From NCBI RefSeq assembly GCF_014195535.1, contig NZ_JACIBY010000001.1, forward strand, positions 124,001 through 188,000: a DNA stretch of 64,000 bases. The letters run 5' to 3'. This document shows, piece after piece, positions 62,399 through 64,000 of the stretch. The DNA comes from Runella defluvii. GTDB taxonomy: Bacteria; Bacteroidota; Bacteroidia; Cytophagales; Spirosomataceae. Every line of letters starts with the position of its first letter. Positions within the stretch are counted from its first letter, which is position 1. The notes under the pieces were generated by a model. The model ran no database searches, was not told where the DNA came from, and saw nothing but the letters and a program-made list of their open reading frames with translations. The position numbers and the translations under genes are program-made.

Positions 62399-62974
62399 TT
62401 ACCTAATTACTTGTTTGCGTATTCGGCTCAAACTTTTGGGATTCATGCCCAAAAAAGATGCGATGTATTGAACGGGGACATTGTGCAACAGGTCGGGGTA
62501 ATGTTCAATGAGGGTTAAGTAGCGCTGTTCGGCCGTTAGCGTAGCTAGTTCTTTGGAGCGATTTTCGTTGTACGAAAGGGATTTCTGGAAAACCCAAATG
62601 CTAAAATCTTTGAACGCGCTACTCTGTGAGGTAAGCTGTTCTAAATGGCTTTTGGTGATGCGTAGCAATTGGCTCTCGGTGATACATTCCAAGTTTTCGT
62701 GGGCGGTGGTTTGGTTGATAAAATTAAAATAGGAAGTAATAAAACCAGGCGGACAATTGAGGTGAGTTGTGACTTCATCGCCTTTATCGTTGTAATGAAA
62801 CAGCCGAAGGTAACCCGATACAATAAAATACAGGTAGTGAGGGACTTTGCCTTCTTCTTCGATAATGTAGTTTTTGGGAAAACGAACAGGTTCAAAGTAC
62901 TGTTGACACAGCGCTTTATCGTGCGCCGAAAGCGTTACTTTTTGGGCAATGAGCTCTAGCAATTGTTCATGCAT
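62399..62974 (-). CDS. Crp/Fnr-family transcriptional regulator
   Basis: 191 residues from the ATG at 62974 (MHEQLLELIAQKVTL); the open frame further upstream has low-complexity Ala/Pro/Lys sequence and is unlikely to be translated. The sensor domain has NYIIEEEGKVPHYLYFIVSG, and the HTH is IASFLGMNPKSLSRIRKQVI. There are no Fe-S cysteines. It is probably co-transcribed with the epimerase gene. Confidence 0.87.
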   Translation of the reverse strand: MHEQLLELIAQKVTLSAHDKALCQQYFEPVRFPKNYIIEEEGKVPHYLYFIVSGYLRLFHYNDKGDEVTTHLNCPPGFITSYFNFINQTTAHENLECITESQLLRITKSHLEQLTSQSSAFKDFSIWVFQKSLSYNENRSKELATLTAEQRYLTLIEHYPDLLHNVPVQYIASFLGMNPKSLSRIRKQVIR

Positions 62975-63035
62975 GGGATTGAAGAGGTAGGGGATGTATA
63001 ACCCCCACCCAACGAATATACAAAAGTTTGGTTCA

Positions 63036-64000
63036 CTACTGCACTCTTCGGCGCTCTTCTTCGGCGGTGTCTTCGGTTTGGCGGCGGCGGGTGTATTTTT
63101 CGTTGCCAAAACGATAGCTGAAATTGAGCCCGATGCGGCGAGTATCGCTTTGTGTTTTGCGATATTGGGTCGTATTTTGGTAATTGATCATGGTTTCAGT
63201 GCGGTAATTGGCAAAAGTCGGGTCGTCAATCATCAAGCGGATACTGCCTTTGTCCTTCAATATTTTCTTGCCAACGCCCACGTAAATCGAGTAAAAGCTG
63301 CCCATGGTCATGGTAAATACTTGGTCGCGGGCCGAAATATTGGCGTATAAGTCCGCCGACCAGCCTTTCCCAAAACTAAACTGCTGCCCCGCATTGATGC
63401 GAAAGGACACGTAGCGAGTGACGGCCACGTCGCCGTTTACTGTGCCCTGAATATTGAAACGAAATCCTTGAAAATTCAAGTTGGTCGTCCAATACTTGTT
63501 GATTTTTTTGTTGTAATTGCTCACAATCCCAAACCGATAGCCCTTGCCTAAATTGAACGGTTTTCGGACGAACACATCGCCTTCGCGAATGTTCAAATCG
63601 CCATTCAATCCATCGGCAAAATCCATGGCGACTCCTACGCTAATGCCGTTGTTGTGTTGGTAACGAAGTTGAAGATTGTGCAGATAAAAGGGCTTCAACG
63701 AGGGGTTTCCGCTGGTAAAGGTGTAGTCGTCCACGTAGTTGAGGAATGGGTTAAACTGCTGATAACTTGGGCGGTTGATGCGGCGGCCGTAGTTGAAACT
63801 CAAACTGTGCTTGCCCACGCTGTCCAACGCGCGTCGAAAGAAGAAAGTGGGGAAGAGGTTGGTAAAATACTGCGAAAATTGCTCGCCCGTGGTAGCGATG
63901 TTGGGCAGTAGATTGCCTTCAATATTGGTGTTTTCGGCGCGTAGCCCCATTTGTAAACTGGTGCGCTTGTTCAACGTATGGCGTAGGTTGAGGTAAGCGG
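63036..64000 (-). CDS. TonB-dependent-receptor-type outer-membrane protein, 5' end outside window
   Basis: About 320 codons in frame to the right edge, with no start inside. The visible part is the C-terminal barrel: GLRAENTNIEGNLLPN, FPTFFFRRALD, YGRRINRPSYQQFNPFLNYV and LKPFYLHNLQLRYQHN are typical of the outer-membrane beta-barrel family found in Bacteroidota TonB receptors. It ends with an Arg/Glu-rich tail (RRRQTEDTAEEERRRVQ) after the last strand, rather than in Phe. No SusC-type plug can be judged from here. Confidence 0.85.
   Translation of the reverse strand, partial: AYLNLRHTLNKRTSLQMGLRAENTNIEGNLLPNIATTGEQFSQYFTNLFPTFFFRRALDSVGKHSLSFNYGRRINRPSYQQFNPFLNYVDDYTFTSGNPSLKPFYLHNLQLRYQHNNGISVGVAMDFADGLNGDLNIREGDVFVRKPFNLGKGYRFGIVSNYNKKINKYWTTNLNFQGFRFNIQGTVNGDVAVTRYVSFRINAGQQFSFGKGWSADLYANISARDQVFTMTMGSFYSIYVGVGKKILKDKGSIRLMIDDPTFANYRTETMINYQNTTQYRKTQSDTRRIGLNFSYRFGNEKYTRRRQTEDTAEEERRRVQ

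Overview
The window looks like a chromosome segment of a Bacteroidota bacterium, most likely a Cytophagales/Spirosomaceae-type organism (Runella, Dyadobacter or Emticicia relatives). This is inferred from SusC/SusD-type outer-membrane genes, an ECF sigma/FecR/TonB-receptor cluster, Bacteroidota-type LptD, many lipoproteins, and several upstream boxes of the form TAnnTTTG, the Bacteroidota housekeeping -7 element. I see no rRNA, tRNA, CRISPR array, transposase or phage genes. Genes are dense, on both strands, and mostly in short operons closed by strong hairpin terminators.

Layout. 1-2000: a cut-off lipoprotein gene and two methyltransferase genes. 2058-2200: nested inverted repeats. 2257-6970: an ECF sigma factor, FecR-like anti-sigma factor and STN-domain TonB receptor, a complete cell-surface signalling unit. 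7220-10338: a TIM-barrel isomerase-like protein, an AhpD-like protein, a Crp/Fnr regulator and a polyprenyl diphosphate synthase. 10500-15624: a PBP4-type peptidase, a DUF2252 protein, a second Crp/Fnr regulator with a palindromic site before a haem-cytochrome-like membrane protein, and a DUF4143 ATPase. 15755-17462: grpE-dnaJ. 17807-22038: a subtilisin-like lipoprotein and lptD, convergent. 22209-27393: a sulfatase, a Gfo/Idh/MocA dehydrogenase, then a two-gene glutamine-amidotransferase plus ATP-grasp-like module behind a hairpin leader. 27747-32168: a SusC/SusD pair. 32288-34495: a class III aminotransferase with a palindromic element inside its coding sequence, and dapA.

34578-41229: an M14 peptidase, a second Gfo/Idh/MocA enzyme, a tandem 78-bp palindromic repeat, a beta-propeller-like lipoprotein and a class-A-beta-lactamase-fold hydrolase. 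41397-41575: a possible small RNA. 41596-45109: fadD and an acyl-CoA dehydrogenase. 45288-47132: an ECF sigma factor with two small membrane proteins and Hsp20; two near-identical promoter elements suggest that the sigma factor controls itself and the Hsp20 operon. 47249-53508: fumC, a RelE/ParE-type toxin-antitoxin pair, an altronate-dehydratase-family enzyme, an MFS transporter, a PspC protein and a Uma2 protein. 53662-56124: fused aspartokinase/homoserine dehydrogenase. 56136-57815: three copies of a hairpin-rich repeat around two small envelope genes and the tail of a vanished paralogue. 57816-64000: an HPP membrane protein, a methyltransferase, an SDR, an unknown secreted protein, an epimerase/reductase, a third Crp/Fnr regulator and a cut-off TonB-type outer-membrane protein.

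The most interesting signals are the ECF-sigma/Hsp20 stress unit with its duplicated promoter, the amidotransferase/ATP-grasp pair with its leader hairpin, and several families of palindromic repeats. Many of the repeats share a hairpin with a CTCA/TGAG loop, and one unrelated repeat has become part of a protein. All family assignments come from reading the sequence, not from database searches.
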